Shown here: one piece after another, positions 34,445-45,987 of the stretch
Numbering within the stretch: position 1 is the stretch's first letter
Layout: the number at the start of each line of letters is the position of its first letter
Source of the DNA: Prostheceraeus crozeri
Lineage: Eukaryota; Platyhelminthes; Polycladida; Euryleptidae
Direction of reading: 5' to 3'
DNA length: 64,000 nt
Assembly: GCA_907163375.1 (NCBI GenBank)
Contig: CAJQUW010007073.1
Span: forward strand, 310,001 to 374,000
Program-made: the position numbers and the translations under genes
Notes under the pieces: model-generated
Told to the model about the DNA's origin: nothing
The model's database searches: none
What the model saw: the letters and a program-made list of their open reading frames with translations, nothing else

Positions 34445-36099
34445 GTCGACTATAGTCGACCCAGGTAGGTACACACGTTAAAATTGACACGCGACTGAAA
34501 ATATAGTGGGATGCTGAACATTGGAATCTATTGCTGATGAAAAATCAAAAATATTCAAAGTTCAAGTCGACATTGCAAAGAGTTGGCCTACCATCCCGAC
34601 GTAAATGCTTTCTATAAAGGTCACATTTTCTTTGTTGCTTACCAATTGTTGAAATAAGGAAATGGTTGTCAGCTGATGAATGCCGGCATATAATGTGTTG
34701 GGTTTGCGTTGAAGACGACTGGGCTGTTTGATTGGACAGTAATAGATTGAGCACCCTTCACTTCTTCGGGGATTTCATCATCTTCATTTTCTTCGTCGCA
34801 TACAATATGTATAGCAAGAACGTTCGCAATGTCATCTTGGGTCATCAGTGCTAATTCTGCCATTTCAATCAATCGAACTCTTAGGTGTACTTTCTTTTCA
34901 AAGCAGCAAGTTGAGAGCCACTGTAGTGCTATGGTATGAAGTGAATCTTGGGTAGCATAACTTCGAGTAGGCCTATTATGAAAAACCTTTCACTCAGAAA
35001 TGGCAAAATTTGACGATAAATTTGAAATTCGCTGCGGAGTATAGCAAAATGTGTCATACAATTAACATGATATGCTATCTAAAGGTACACATTCATTATC
35101 AAGAGAATCTAATGCATCTCCGACAGAGTCAATCAAAAAATGACAAGACAGTGTGTTGAGTATCTTGACGTGCAATTCAGATTATCCTATGGCTGGTCAG
35201 TTGCAATGTTATTTCAATCATTGCAGAAGTGCTTCTTCAATGAGAATTGATAAATTACATGCGAAGCACTTCACTGATGATAAAGTGTGTTAGACATCTT
35301 AGCCAGCAATCCAGCCTCATCAGACTCCTCGATTAGGTAATTGCGCAACATTCCTTTGGTATATGCCCATCGGTAAAATGCATGGAAAATACGGAAGTCC
35401 ATACTAAGAAAATTTATTTGGCTACTCTGAGCTCTCGCTGCCTCTTGCAAGAGTAAACGGCAGAATGAAAGTATGCACAGCACATGGCAGTCGCATCGGT
35501 ATGAGCATTCATCAATTAAAGCATGCACGGACACAACAATAGCGCCATAGAAATCTACTGTACAATAAGAGAAAATTGGATAAGATATTCTATGAAGGAG
35601 GTCCACTAACCCACCCAGCTCTGCTATTACACAGCATCACTTACAGTGTCAACACCGTTCTTCCAGAGACAATTTCAAAATTGTGAAACTGTGCCAATCA
35701 GTGACTGAGCTCCGCATTAGAGAAGCAGTACTCATCAGACTCACTTCTCCGTCCTTGTGTACTCAAAAAGAGTTCGTTTACGATTGTGTTTTAATTCCTC
35801 TTTAAAAATTATTTAATTTAATTTTAATTATTTTCCTTCATAGAATATCTTATCCAATTTTCTCTTATTGTACAATAGATTTCTATGGCGCTATTGTTGT
35901 GTCCGTGCATGCTTTAATTGATGAATGCTCATACCGATGCGACTGCCATGTGCTGTGCATACTTTCATTCTGCCGTTTACTCTTGCAAGAGGCAGCGAGA
36001 GCTCAGAGTAGCCAAATAAATTTTCTTAATTGCGCAACATGTGAAATTCTTTTCGGTTTGAATTTCACCGCAAACCTCCCTGGGTCGACTGTAGTCGAT
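34445..36099 (-). mobile_element. DNA transposon derivative with GTCGACTATAGTCGAC ends
   Basis: GTCGACTATAGTCGACCCAG starts at 34445. An inverted imperfect copy (CCTGGGTCGACTGTAGTCGA) ends at about 36098; about 21 of 25 bp match. A minus-strand region near the left end holds two short frames: an acidic one (34669-34872, MAELALMTQDDIANVLAIH then DEENEDDEIPEEVKG), and one ending in RKCDLYRKHLRRDGRPTLCN (34545 on). The second is faintly like the Cys-rich tail of a piggyBac-type transposase. They may be the two ends of a deleted transposase gene. No certain target duplication. The right third is an inverted repeat (35405-36028). Confidence 0.5.
35405..36028. repeat. Inverted repeat, 195-bp arms, one mismatch seen
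   Basis: Arm 35405-35599 is the reverse complement of 35834-36028 with a single mismatch noticed (near 35554) around a 234-bp loop. The arms contain an open stretch in both orientations, which explains identical peptides predicted on opposite strands. TAATTGCGCAACAT at both 35338 and 36026 suggests a further duplication next to the arms. Confidence 0.9.
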
Positions 36100-36260
36100 T
36101 TGAAGCGTTGAACAGTTGATGCAGTGAGGTATTTCAGTCGGCTCAGTGTACAAGGATAAGTTTGCATCACACAGAAGATCGGATACTGATAGGAAGTGAT
36201 TTTGACACATCTAAGGAGAAAAATCCTAATTTTCATGAATTGTGTCAAAAATGACGCTTA

Positions 36261-36662
36261 TCTACCAGAGTCGACTATGAAGTTTATTCAATGATTTCAT
36301 TTGCTAATTGATTTATCTTTCTCATGTCAACGGTTGATATATAAACTGTTTGGCATTAACATTACATAGCATAAATCAAATGAACGGATTACTTAAGTCT
36401 CGAGATAAACGTGCAGATTCAATATCGCTACTTTAATTAAGCAAATGATAGTGTTAATTAATTAACTGTTATTGTGTTTATATATTAATGTGTTATAATT
36501 AATGATTAATGAAAAATTTAAGAAGTGGGACTTAATCTGATCATGATAGCTTACATGTCTGAGATGAGTAATTGATGAAGAGCATCTTTATTGATACCGA
36601 AAAACATTGTTTAACCACGCTCAGCCAGAATAATGTATGGTCGACTATAGTGGACTCAGGTA
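36261..36662. repeat. Possible second element of the GTCGACTATAG family
   Basis: TACCAGAGTCGACTAT at 36263 and ATAGTGGACTCAGGTA near 36647 are imperfect inverted matches of the same terminal motif found at 34445 and 36098. The sequence between is AT-rich with no frames. Pairing of the four motif copies is ambiguous. Confidence 0.35.
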
Positions 36663-36688
36663 AATAGCGGGTCAAATCAGTTGTCCAA

Positions 36689-36743
36689 TGAGGGAAGAGA
36701 ACAAACGGCAGTCATCAGGCGGCGAAGCGATGTTAATGGAGTC
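36689..36743 (+). repeat. 55-bp dispersed duplication, copy 1
   Basis: It is identical except for one base to 38510-38564 (core AGTCATCAGGCGGCGAAGCG). In one frame both copies read EGREQTAVIRRRSDVNGV; the single difference is synonymous in that frame. Flanks differ. It may be a captured exon piece or part of an unrecognised repeat. Confidence 0.6.
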
Positions 36744-36964
36744 ATCTTCGCGTCTGAGCGATCATCAAAAGTGTTGACGGTGTCAGATAGATAAATTCCT
36801 TAACACTTCACAACACTACTAGTCAGTGAAAGGCAGCTTTTCAGTGTTGCGGTCAGGGAAATTACAGGCATCATCAAGTTGCGGACTCACTCTTTGGGAT
36901 TGATTCATTTCTTCAGTGCGGAAGTGTCACTTAACTTGTTTGTAAGCCAACAGATTTCATGTAG

Positions 36965-37119
36965 TCAGGCCAAGCACAAGTTTATGCAAAGAACGAGGGC
37001 GAAATGGGACTTTCACAGAATGATACACGTTCTATGGTTACTGCGAATCTACGTGTCTACCGAATTCAATCTGTTTCCCCTGAAGGTGTCGATAAAATAG
37101 CTTTGTCTTTCCTGATTAC
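36965..37119 (+). CDS. Candidate host exon, unknown protein
   Basis: It lies between a CAGATTTCATGTAG acceptor (ending 36964) and a strong GTGAGC donor (37120). The open frame reads SGQAQVYAKNEGEMGLSQND, then TRSMVTANLRVYRIQSV and SPEGVDKIALSFLIT, leaving two bases at the end. The alternating hydrophobic pattern (VTANLRVYRIQSV) looks like a beta strand. A distant similarity to the first strands of Cys-loop receptor ligand domains crossed my mind but is not supported by a signature. The neighbouring candidate at 37269 has a compatible phase. Confidence 0.35.
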
Positions 37120-37268
37120 GTGAGCAGCACTACATGGCTTGAAATGTCTTTAGGTCATCTTCTATCATGTATGTGCACAAGAAGTACGTATTGTTATCAT
37201 GAGTCTGACAGAATTCACCCTTACTCAATCGAGCATCAAGAACCATTTTTACATGCCTCAATCCTCAG

Positions 37269-37462
37269 CTTTTTCTTTTATTTGCCACCCTTTGTCTGTC
37301 AAACTCAACCATTTGTAAAATGCTCTGGTACCGTTCTTCAAGATTTTCTTCACGAGAAAGTGGCTCAAAGCACTATGTTTAAGAACAAATTCAATCAAAG
37401 TGTTGAGCTTGCCGATGCTATAATGCTTGCTAAAACGAATGTGCTTAGGTTTATTGACAAAG
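37269..37462 (+). CDS. Candidate host exon, unknown protein
   Basis: The open frame includes VLQDFLHEKVAQSTMFKNKF then NQSVELADAIMLAKTNVLRF, and ends GACAAAG before GTATTT. The acceptor is uncertain: TCCTCAG at 37268 gives the phase needed by the previous candidate exon, but the pyrimidine tract follows rather than precedes it. The helical, charged composition resembles real coding sequence. Family unknown. Confidence 0.3.
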
Positions 37463-37610
37463 GTATTTGAAATAACTTGCATACTAGTAGGAATTATCTT
37501 TGTATGTAGTACCGTGCTTCTTCGTGTTGTTACTTTTACATGTATTTTGCTGTTGGCTCGACCACATTGTAAAAAGGTTCGCCTAATGTGTTTTCGAAGA
37601 TAAATAAAGT

Positions 37611-37628
37611 CTCTCTCTCTCTCTCTCT
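37611..37628 (+). repeat. CT dinucleotide microsatellite
   Basis: Nine uninterrupted CT units. Confidence 0.9.
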
Positions 37629-37687
37629 TTCACACACATGACTGAATGACCCGAAGACATTCCATGCCAGATTATATGGCTCTAGAT

Positions 37688-38319
37688 CAGGGGTGCGCAA
37701 CCTTTTGCATTTTTCGACCGCCATTTCGAAGGCCGAGAGAATCACGGCCGCACTTAATATGCATGTATGTGCAAACAACTAGGTCAATAGCCAATCCTCT
37801 TTATATTCCACCACTCAAATTAGCTTTCCCTGATGAATGAAACACTGAAAATCGCATAAAGGCCTACCTCGTAAGGAATGAGTTAGCAACTTAACCCATA
37901 TACGACCGACGGTCATTTTTGACCCGAAAAGATTTTAAGCTTAAATTATTAGCACTTGTATCCTTCTTCGGGTCATGGAATTGAAGCTAACGCGCGAACA
38001 ATTCGAGCAAATTACAATTGTCCCCTTTGTTTCTTTCAACAGATGACTCTAGCCGTGAATGTACATGAATGCAACTTCCCTAAAATATTTGATTCATGAG
38101 TTATCGAACTGCTTGAACGCCTTCATCGCGCCTGCGGGCGCGCATTTTTCCAAGCAGCATGGGCATAAAGATGTTCGACAGTTACAAGGTGACTAGTATG
38201 CCACTATAGTGACGATTGTTTTTCGATTGCCTTGAACTCCAGAAATATTTGCAATATACATGTAAAATATTCTTTTTCATTTGCTTCTGATTGTCACGGC
38301 CGCAGGTTGCGCACCCCTG
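37688..38319. mobile_element. Non-autonomous hAT element, 632 bp
   Basis: The termini are CAGGGGTGCGCAACC and GGTTGCGCACCCCTG. Both subterminal sides carry a CACGGCCGCA word. The flanks CTCTAGAT (37680-37687) and CTCTAGAG (38320-38327) are an 8-bp duplication with one mismatch. Inside, TTAACCCATATACGACC near 37892 looks like the left end of a piggyBac-type MITE (TTAA plus CCC), but its right end was not found. Confidence 0.85.
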
Positions 38320-38509
38320 CTCTAGAGTCTAGACTTAGTAATTTTCATTTGATTAAAGAAGACATAAAACTGACGTAATTTTAGCCGAAAACCTCATCAG
38401 CCTGCTTCCCATGGAATTTACATGTGATATCTTGTCTGACAAGAAAATGGACCGGGCAAAATTTTCAGATTCATAGTAGGGAGCATTATTTTCAATTATT
38501 CTGTTATTA

Positions 38510-38727
38510 TGAGGGAAGAGAACAAACAGCAGTCATCAGGCGGCGAAGCGATGTTAATGGAGTCGCTCTTCACAAGGGCGCAAAATATTGTAAATATTCT
38601 TGTTAAGAGAGGTTATTTTGTTAAAGATTTACGTCATGGTGCCACACATATCCTGTGCAAACAAATGAATTTATTTCAGAAGTTTGGAATTTTTTCATGT
38701 AAAGAGTTTTTCTATCGTTGTGTCTAA
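38510..38727 (+). other. 55-bp duplication copy 2 with a following open frame
   Basis: The segment 38510-38564 matches 36689-36743 with one difference. Beyond it the frame starting at the ATG near 38509 stays open to 38727, reading MESLFTRAQNIVNILVKRGY then FVKDLRHGATHILCKQ. The composition is protein-like but no family is recognised, and no splice sites were fixed. It could be a processed or captured gene piece. Confidence 0.3.
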
Positions 38728-38801
38728 TAGGTGTCACAGGGTCCGCTGTTCCACACAGCCACACAGCGGGGGTCCGCCAACCAGGGCATACAGGAAATTA
38801 A

Positions 38802-39244
38802 CACTAGGTGACATTGCCACGCGTAATTAATGAGCACCCCAAGCATCCGTGGTTAAGGGCAGTTTATACGTCTACGCGAGTACATGCGCTGCACCAAGGT
38901 CAGCAATGACGTAATCTGATGATATCAAAGCATGGGGAATGTTTATGAACAAGCGCGGGCGAGCGTTTATAGTTTCCGCGTCGTCTACGGTTGTCCGCGT
39001 TGCCGCCTGAACCACGGATAAGCCACTAAGTATGTTCTGTCTTCCCTGAGCATGAAATTTAGGTCCTATCACATTGCTCAGCCTCTGATACATGCAGACA
39101 CATGAGACACAAAGTCTACGTAGCAGGACTGCCGACAAATGTAGCACAAATGTCACGCGTAACCACGGATGTTTAGGGTCATGTGTGATTACTCGTAATT
39201 TACGCGTGAATTTCGCTTAATTGAGCGTGGTATGTCACCTAGTG
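38802..39244. mobile_element. MITE with CACTAGGTGACA termini, 443 bp
   Basis: It starts CACTAGGTGACATTGCCACG and ends CGTGGTATGTCACCTAGTG. CCACGGATG-type sequence is also present inverted inside (ATCCGTGGTTAAGGG near 38845; AACCACGGATGTTTAGGG near 39160). The CACTA start suggests the CMC/EnSpm superfamily, which makes a 2-4 bp duplication; only AA is shared by the flanks here. No coding capacity. Confidence 0.65.
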
Positions 39245-39281
39245 AAAACATCCGAAATGTAAAGCTGGTTGGTAATCCTGC

Positions 39282-40645
39282 GGGTAAATCCAATTTATTC
39301 CACAACATTTCTGTCTTTTCAACTTTGGGTCTCAGATTTCCGTGAAAATTTGCATATATACTCATTTTTTGACGCTGAACACGAAAATCTTAGCGGCGAC
39401 CACACCAAATAAAAACTTTCCATAGAAATCTAGCACTTTTAAAAAGCCATTTTTTCTACATCTCGGTCAGAGGACAAATTGATCTCGGTCAGATAGATGT
39501 CTAATAGGAAACTCTTCGGCTTCTCCATTTGGGTTGATGATGAAACTGGGAACTTAGGATGAATGCTTGCATGCGCAAAGCGAAGTGACCAAAATGTAAT
39601 GTATTGCATATAATGTCCGTTGACCGTGACCCACCTTGTCTTCTGACCGAGATTTTTAAGGTCTCGGTCAGAGGACAAATTGATGTCGAACAGGAAACTC
39701 TTCGGTTTGTGCATTTGGGTTCATGAGACTGCGGGAACTTTGGACGAATACTTGAACGCGTAAAACGAAGTGATCTAAATGTAATTGCATACATTATCAT
39801 GTCTTTAGACCGAGACCCTTGTACTCTGACCGAGATCTTCAATTTCAACGTTGTCCTCTGACCGAGATTTTTTAGGGTCTCGGTCAGAGGACATTTTCGT
39901 GGTTTTTGGAGATTTTGAGAGGATTAATTGATATAAATGAAAAATTTCTTTTGCATAGATGTTAAGAGCATGGATCCCTCCTATGCTGTGAAATTTCATC
40001 GATTCCTGACAAAATTTCTGGTTTCAGCATCCATATGAAATTTTTGGGAATATTCAAATTCTCTGGTCAAAAAAACGGATAAAAATATTTTTAAATCAGT
40101 ATTGCGCACTTGTAATGGCATCAAACTGAATTTTCTTTACGGATTTATAAACTAGCACACTAGAGGATTCGTTTGGTGCAAAACGTTTAATGGAAGAATC
40201 AATATTCTTCGAGAAAAGGTACCTCGGTCAGAGGACAGAAAACGTCTCGGTCAGAGGACATTTTTTTCATTGGACAATGGAAACCCAGTGAAAATTCAAT
40301 GATTAATATTGATTATAATATTTAAAATTAGACTGTCTTAAAGAGCTGATCTTCTTCTTTCAGATGATATAAATATTAGTGGGTGTATTTGAATGTATCT
40401 AATCGAAAATCCGTGTTGAAGTGAGAGTACTGCAACTTTGGACATGCTTTTTTGGTCTTTTTTCGGCAAAAAACGGCAACTTGTGAAGAAGGTCTTGGCT
40501 TTGTGACTTTTTAAAAACCATGCCATAATAGATGAGATCTTTACGGTTCGATTAAAAAAAACTATTGAAATCGGTTCAAAAATATGGATTTTACAAATCA
40601 AAGACACATTTTCGTCAAATGTTGTGGAATAAATTGGATTTACCC
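39282..40645. mobile_element. 1.36-kb DNA element with internal CTCGGTCAGAGGACA repeats
   Basis: The ends are perfect 29-bp inverted repeats beginning GGGTAAATCCAATTTATTCC. CTGC flanks both sides (39278-39281 and 40646-40649), a possible 4-bp duplication. The 15-bp word CTCGGTCAGAGGACA occurs in direct orientation at 39462, 39663, 39879, 40223 and 40246, and partly at 39484. It is inverted at 39637, 39852 and partly 39824. The 39462-39860 part is a tandem duplication of about 200 bp whose junctions form hairpins. No transposase frame. The superfamily is unknown; a 4-bp duplication would allow Sola1- or Academ-like groups. Confidence 0.75.
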
Positions 40646-40649
40646 CTGC

Positions 40650-41305
40650 TGACGAACCTAAAACGGGACTCACCGGCTTCGAGATTTGTGTATAACAATT
40701 GCAATATTCGTTAGTCCATTGTTTTAAGATAGCCTTCTTTCACTTTGTGTGTTATGATAGAAAATTTTGAATTTGTCTGGTTTGCCTGTGGGAACGGTCA
40801 TGAGTCCTCTTAAGAACTACCTAAAATACTATAATTTTCTAAACTTATGAAATATTCGTATATATTTTCAATGTTGCACATCATTTGAAAAAATGAAAGA
40901 TCTTTTTTCGGCCGCACTCCCTGCAGATGTTCGTGCTAGTGGCTGGACTAATGGTCGACTAAGGACACTTGATCATCTCCGATACTTTGAATCTTCGTAA
41001 TATGGGTATGAAATAGTTATTTCATAATCCGAAATAGAATATTCAAGGATTTAGATATAGAGTCAGAGAGTTGAGCCTATCTGCACTACTTATACAAAAT
41101 CCTAGATTGTCTACTTCTTGATAGAAATGAAATGAATGAAGCTTGAATCTTCCGGTTGATACCAAAAGCAAACGATCAAAGTATTGTTGATTGTGGCATG
41201 AGTGGTGATGCTGCAATGAGTGGACACTCAGTCCACAACACCGGGGATTCTTCGCATTTCTGAAGGCATGACAGGAGTGACACATTTTTTAACAGTGCAC
41301 CGTAC
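40650..41305. other. No gene recognised
   Basis: Nothing recognised; the minus-strand frame 41043-41285 has no motif. Confidence 0.4.
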
Positions 41306-42104
41306 CATAGAGCATGTATACATATTAGGTACAGTAGTAACTCAGCATTTATGAAACCCCCATTGTGTATACAGTTTCACTTTTGTTAATTCATCTCGAG
41401 TTGAGAGTCACACACCACATGTAAGATATGTAAATTTTACACTTTTGGAGAAATTTACATGGATTTGATTGATCATGAGAGCAAAACAGAAGGAATAATA
41501 GCTTTTTGCAAATCCTCCATGTCATGTCAACCTGTACGTGGAGAGGTAATATAGTTTGTTAAAGTAGCAATCCGATGGGTTGCGATCACTTTAATACATA
41601 GCCTTATCAATAATAGCGTGATCTTATCACAAGCTATAACCTGCCACTGGAAGAGCGAAGCAAAGAAACTACTGATAATGATCACAATTAATTTTAAAAT
41701 GTTAGTGATTACTATTCAGATTTGAGTGAATCATAAAATTAATTATGCCGATGAAAATGGAATTTCAGCCAAAAAAGCATAATAAGATGTCGACGATTTT
41801 ATGAAGATTTGCATTATAATGCAGCTCATGAATTTCCTTTGATAATCAGCTTAATTTCCGCTTATTTACTATGCTTTTTAGCAAATATTCATTCGTTTTC
41901 ATACTATTCATAGAGGGGCTTCATGTCGGTATTATATAAACACAGGAATAATTTGAAAAATTTAGCTTTCTAAAAATTGCTCAAATAATATTTTTTACCG
42001 CAGTAACGTAATCTCCGCAAAAAACTGAATCTTTTCATATATAATTTTCACTGTATACAGATACTTGTTTGAGTCGACACTCTACCTACTATACTTACTC
42101 TATG
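41306..42104 (+). mobile_element. CATAGAGTA family, copy C, 799 bp
   Basis: It starts CATAGAGCATGTATACATAT and ends TACTTACTCTATG, colinear with copy A. The flanks CACCGTAC and ACCGTATA are similar but offset, so the target duplication is decayed. No coding capacity. Confidence 0.8.
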
Positions 42105-45100
42105 ACCGTATACGTCATTCATTGACAGCATTTGGCAACCGAGAAATTCATTCAAGCGCTCAACTACAGAAATCCAATTTTTCGCATTGCCTCTAACTTA
42201 GTGGGCTAGAATGGACAGCAGGTGTTTGTTGATGGTAAATGCAGCTGTTCGGCTGCGTGCCAATCTGTGTCAATGATCTTGAGAAGCATAAAATTTGTGG
42301 GACATTCTGAAGCCGTGGAGCGCGATTTGAGGTATGATAGTATAATTGTGATTCATATCCTTAAACTTTTAGTATTGTTTTCACGACTTAGTATTGTTTT
42401 CAATGTGTGCGTCCGTTAAGAAGGTGTCTGAATTGATTTTATGAACTTTTATTATTCGATTATCGAGCAAAGGACTAAAAGTAATCGTTCTTTTAGATAC
42501 ACATATAAATGTTATTCAATGTTGTCTCGGCTTGCTTCATGCAGGCAAGACCGACTGTTCCATCGCTCATAGACGTCGTGTTATGTATCAGTTTCAAAGC
42601 TTGAAAAGTACTATAGATTGTGTTGCATGTGACAAAGGCCCACGATTTACCTCCAATTAATCATTAATTTCTGACACTGATAGAAAAACGAAAGTACTTT
42701 TTAATTGTTCACTTTGTTCAAATACAATCATTACAACGAGAAAAGTAATTTCACGTCAGTAGCCTTAATTGCAATGAATAATAGGTAATCAAAAAGTATC
42801 ACATTTACACATTTCATACCTGAAGATACATAGAGGGAATCACACAATTCGTCAAAAAGTCTGTCCCAGTGGAGAAGCCTAAAATCCGTTTTAAGAAAAG
42901 AGTCACCATATACTCATTATCAAAAATAACGCAATGACAGATGATGAATCTCCCGAAAAAAGGCATCCTTGGAGCAATGACGCATTGGGTATTCTACAAT
43001 GAACTTCTGATCAATATGTCTTGAAAAGTGCAGTCAGTGTTTCTCTAGGCTTAGAGAGAAGGGAACCATTTTATTTCTAAATTGACAATTTTAACTAAGA
43101 ATCCGACTAATGTATTGAATTTTGGATGAAATCTGCATGTTCGTATGTCAAACAAACATTACATGAAGTAGTATATCATCATATTTGAAACAGAAAGCAT
43201 TTTGTAGCAAATTTAGAATTTTATAATGCCTAATCGCTTCCGGTGATAAACGCAAAGTCCATTAAGCATACCGCATATATCATTAGATTTATAGAACCTA
43301 TGTTACTATTATTGAATTATTATATTAATACTATTATTTATAGAAACTATATACACTGTATTTTATAACCTGTTACACTAATAGACCTGTTGAAATTCTC
43401 GACCACTATTATCCTTTCTTTCTAAGTTGCAACATTTTTCAAGTTTAGGACTAGGAAAGTTGTAATATATTTTCTAGCATTCTATTACAGAAATCTACAG
43501 CTTTCTTTATCTACAGCTAGACAATCTTGCAACTTGACAAGAAAGGATAGCAGTGCAATTCCGTTATTGCTTTTACAATATGCACTTGAGACGTTCAAAG
43601 GGAATTTTGAATTTAAGATTCCTTTAGGGGTCTAATTAGATATAATCTTTGTTGTCATTATCACTTGATTCATGGATGTATCTCAATTTTCAACATGAAC
43701 TCTTACGAGATCTCCCTCTCGTCCTCTATCGGCAGACCATGGTTGTAGAATCCTCAATCACATGTTTGGAACTTTTTTTCTGACGGTCTAGTTGGAATCA
43801 TGTAACTAGGAATCGGGACTACTATTTATTATTATTATTATTATTATGGCATATTTAAGCTAACTCTCGAAGCAGCGTAGATTGTGATTCAAAATTTAGC
43901 ACTAAAATTGAAAATTCTCTGTTTTCTCGAAGTTATTGTTATACAATAACTTTCAAGATTTGAGACATATTTTCTGTGGTAGAAATATTCTGTTGGATCC
44001 ATGCATTCCCTCTTGAAGACATGTTTCAGACATTTAGGACACGCCAAAGTAGAGTAAATTGGACCTAAATGTTCCACTGTGAGTTTTAGGGCAAAGTTTG
44101 CTACAGCGCTGAAACTAATAAAACCGTGATCTTCATTTTTGGATGGTAATAAGGAGATGGATGCTTGTGCTTCTGGAATGCATTTCGTATTGATTCCAGA
44201 AGTTTTTCAGAGCATCGCCTCAAAAACGGTTTGCCTCTCTATAAGTTAACCAGGACACGAGCATAATCATGTGCATCAGAAATCAATAGTATATCAGGAA
44301 CATTTGGCATATGAGCCAGAGTTCCAATTTATTTGTTAAAAAATTCTGACCAAATCAACGTCCATCTTACTGAGTACCTGTGTCTCTCTCTGGGCTTACC
44401 TTGAGAAATGCTGAATGCATATAAATGATCAGAATGTTTAAATCGTGCAATAAATGGCTCCGCAAACACTGGGTTACGTCCTCGATGTCCCATTCAGAAT
44501 TTTACTATCTTCTTTTGCGTAGAACATTTAAAAAATCCACAGCATGTACATTTCTATTATTTATCTATATTTTGTCTGTGAAAATGAAATATGTGGGATT
44601 TTGTACTTACTTTGATAGGACTATACAAGATGCATTTTGCATAGTAGCTTCAAAGTGAGAAGCTGTATTACAAGACGTACCTGGTAATTGATATTAATGT
44701 CTGTGGCTTCAGTTAGCCCCTCAGTCGTATCAACGTTATAATAAATACCTATTCCAACCAAGGTATTCATCCCTTCCTAAAGGCTTGGTTGGCGTCTGTA
44801 CAAATCAATATCATACTCAGCATGAAAGGCGCCCACACTTGAATAGATTAATGGCGCTTAATGAGAAGAGTTGACAAGTTCGTAATAATAAAACTTGTAC
44901 TTGTACTGCATTCAAACATAATTTATGGTCTCACGCTGCGTTTTCTAACTAATATTATCTAAATATCGAAGTAAAAATGAAGCATAGCAGTTGCAAGGTA
45001 GAAAGGACTTTGTTCAATTGCTTGTTTAATGCCGTTCATTTATAGAACGAACGCCCTAAGTTCATTGAATCTTTCATAGGACGCCAGATCTCAGGTTTGC

Positions 45101-45672
45101 GGAACGCTTGTGTGATGTACATGTACTTCTGCATCAAAATTACAGACATTAAAGTGACCATCACAAGCGATATCAAGTAATAGATAAAATTGTAAAAATG
45201 GGAAGAAAACATTTTCACAACATGAAAAAAGTTATTTCAATGTTTAGCTTTTTCTTTGGATAGAATAAATGCCTCAGCCGGTCTTGAATTGTTGGAATAT
45301 ACATACCTGTGCCGATTTCTACATATTCTAACCAAATTAGCAAATGTGAAGTTTTGTGGTACTACTACTTCTGTTTGCAGTAAGTATGAAGATAACTTTA
45401 TTCTATAATTGTAGAAAATATTTCCGATTCGACCGCGCAATATCAAATTATGACATCAACAGTGTTTTCACACCCTTAAAAATTGGATCCTATCAACCGG
45501 TAGGAAAACATTATATCGGTATTTTGATTTCAAGTGAATTGATTGTTGCAATCTCAGTCGCTGGTTCAGTGTTTCAATGAATGGCGGTTGTTCTTATGAC
45601 TTTTTGAATAATTTTTGTGGTTGTTGAAATAAATTTGCAAACTCAGGAGCGAGAAATTGATGACCAAAAAAT
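42105..45672. other. No gene recognised; small inverted repeat and microsatellite
   Basis: ATCCTTTCTTTCTAAGTTGC at 43411 pairs with 43527-43548 (20 of 22 bp in the whole arm). A TTA/ATT microsatellite lies near 43822-43846. AATAATAAAACTTGTACTTG near 44884 resembles a retroposon 3' tail. Minus-strand segments at 45304-45374 and 45050-45170 have splice-like edges but no recognisable protein. Confidence 0.4.
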
Positions 45673-45926
45673 CTATTTTTCTCCTGTCAAAGACTGTGAA
45701 GATTCGACCGCTGGGTGGTTATTGTCTTCAGGGCTTTCATTATGCTGACGCTTCGATTTTTTTCTTCCATCAGACATTCTCATGAGAAAAATCAGTGGAT
45801 CCCAAACAGTTGTTGATTTTGCCATCAGTGCAGGAATTGTGTTCAGTAACTGATTTTGACGTTTTACTCCCAAAATATTCATAAAAGACATCACGGCATA
45901 CGGTGACCATGAAACCAGGAAGCTCA
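45673..45926 (-). CDS. Opsin, last exon (TM6 remainder, TM7, cytoplasmic tail)
   Basis: After a TTTCTTTTCTTTTGCAG acceptor the exon reads SFLVSWSPYAVMSFMNILG, the second half of TM6 with the opsin WxPYA motif. A short loop follows, then LLNTIPALMAKSTTVWDPLI, which is TM7 with the retinal-linking Lys in its usual PAxxAKS context. The usual NPxxY motif at the end of TM7 is DPLIF here. The tail (RMSDGRKKSKRQHNESPED and a Ser-rich end) stops at 45673-45675. Opsins are light-sensing rhodopsin-class GPCRs of the plasma or ciliary membrane that couple to G proteins. The Lys context separates this from other GPCRs. The opsin group (ciliary, rhabdomeric, cnidopsin or other) cannot be told from this part. 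It joins in phase 1 to the exon at 57517-57598. Confidence 0.88.
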
Positions 45927-45987
45927 CTGCAAAAGAAAAGAAACGCGTGCTAGAAGAATCATCGGTCAAAAGATAAATCGGATCACA

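Noticed and set aside
35271-36111. Identical peptide containing DECSYRCDCHVLCILSF on both strands
   Set aside because: Explained by the 195-bp inverted repeat; no independent coding evidence.
39439-39999. Overlapping minus-strand frames of 64-115 residues
   Set aside because: They run through the CTCGGTCAGAGGACA repeat region and reflect its tandem duplication.
45050-45374. Two minus-strand segments with splice-like edges downstream of the opsin
   Set aside because: The acceptors and donors are plausible, but the joined peptide is short, unrecognised and frame choice is ambiguous. Too weak to call a gene.
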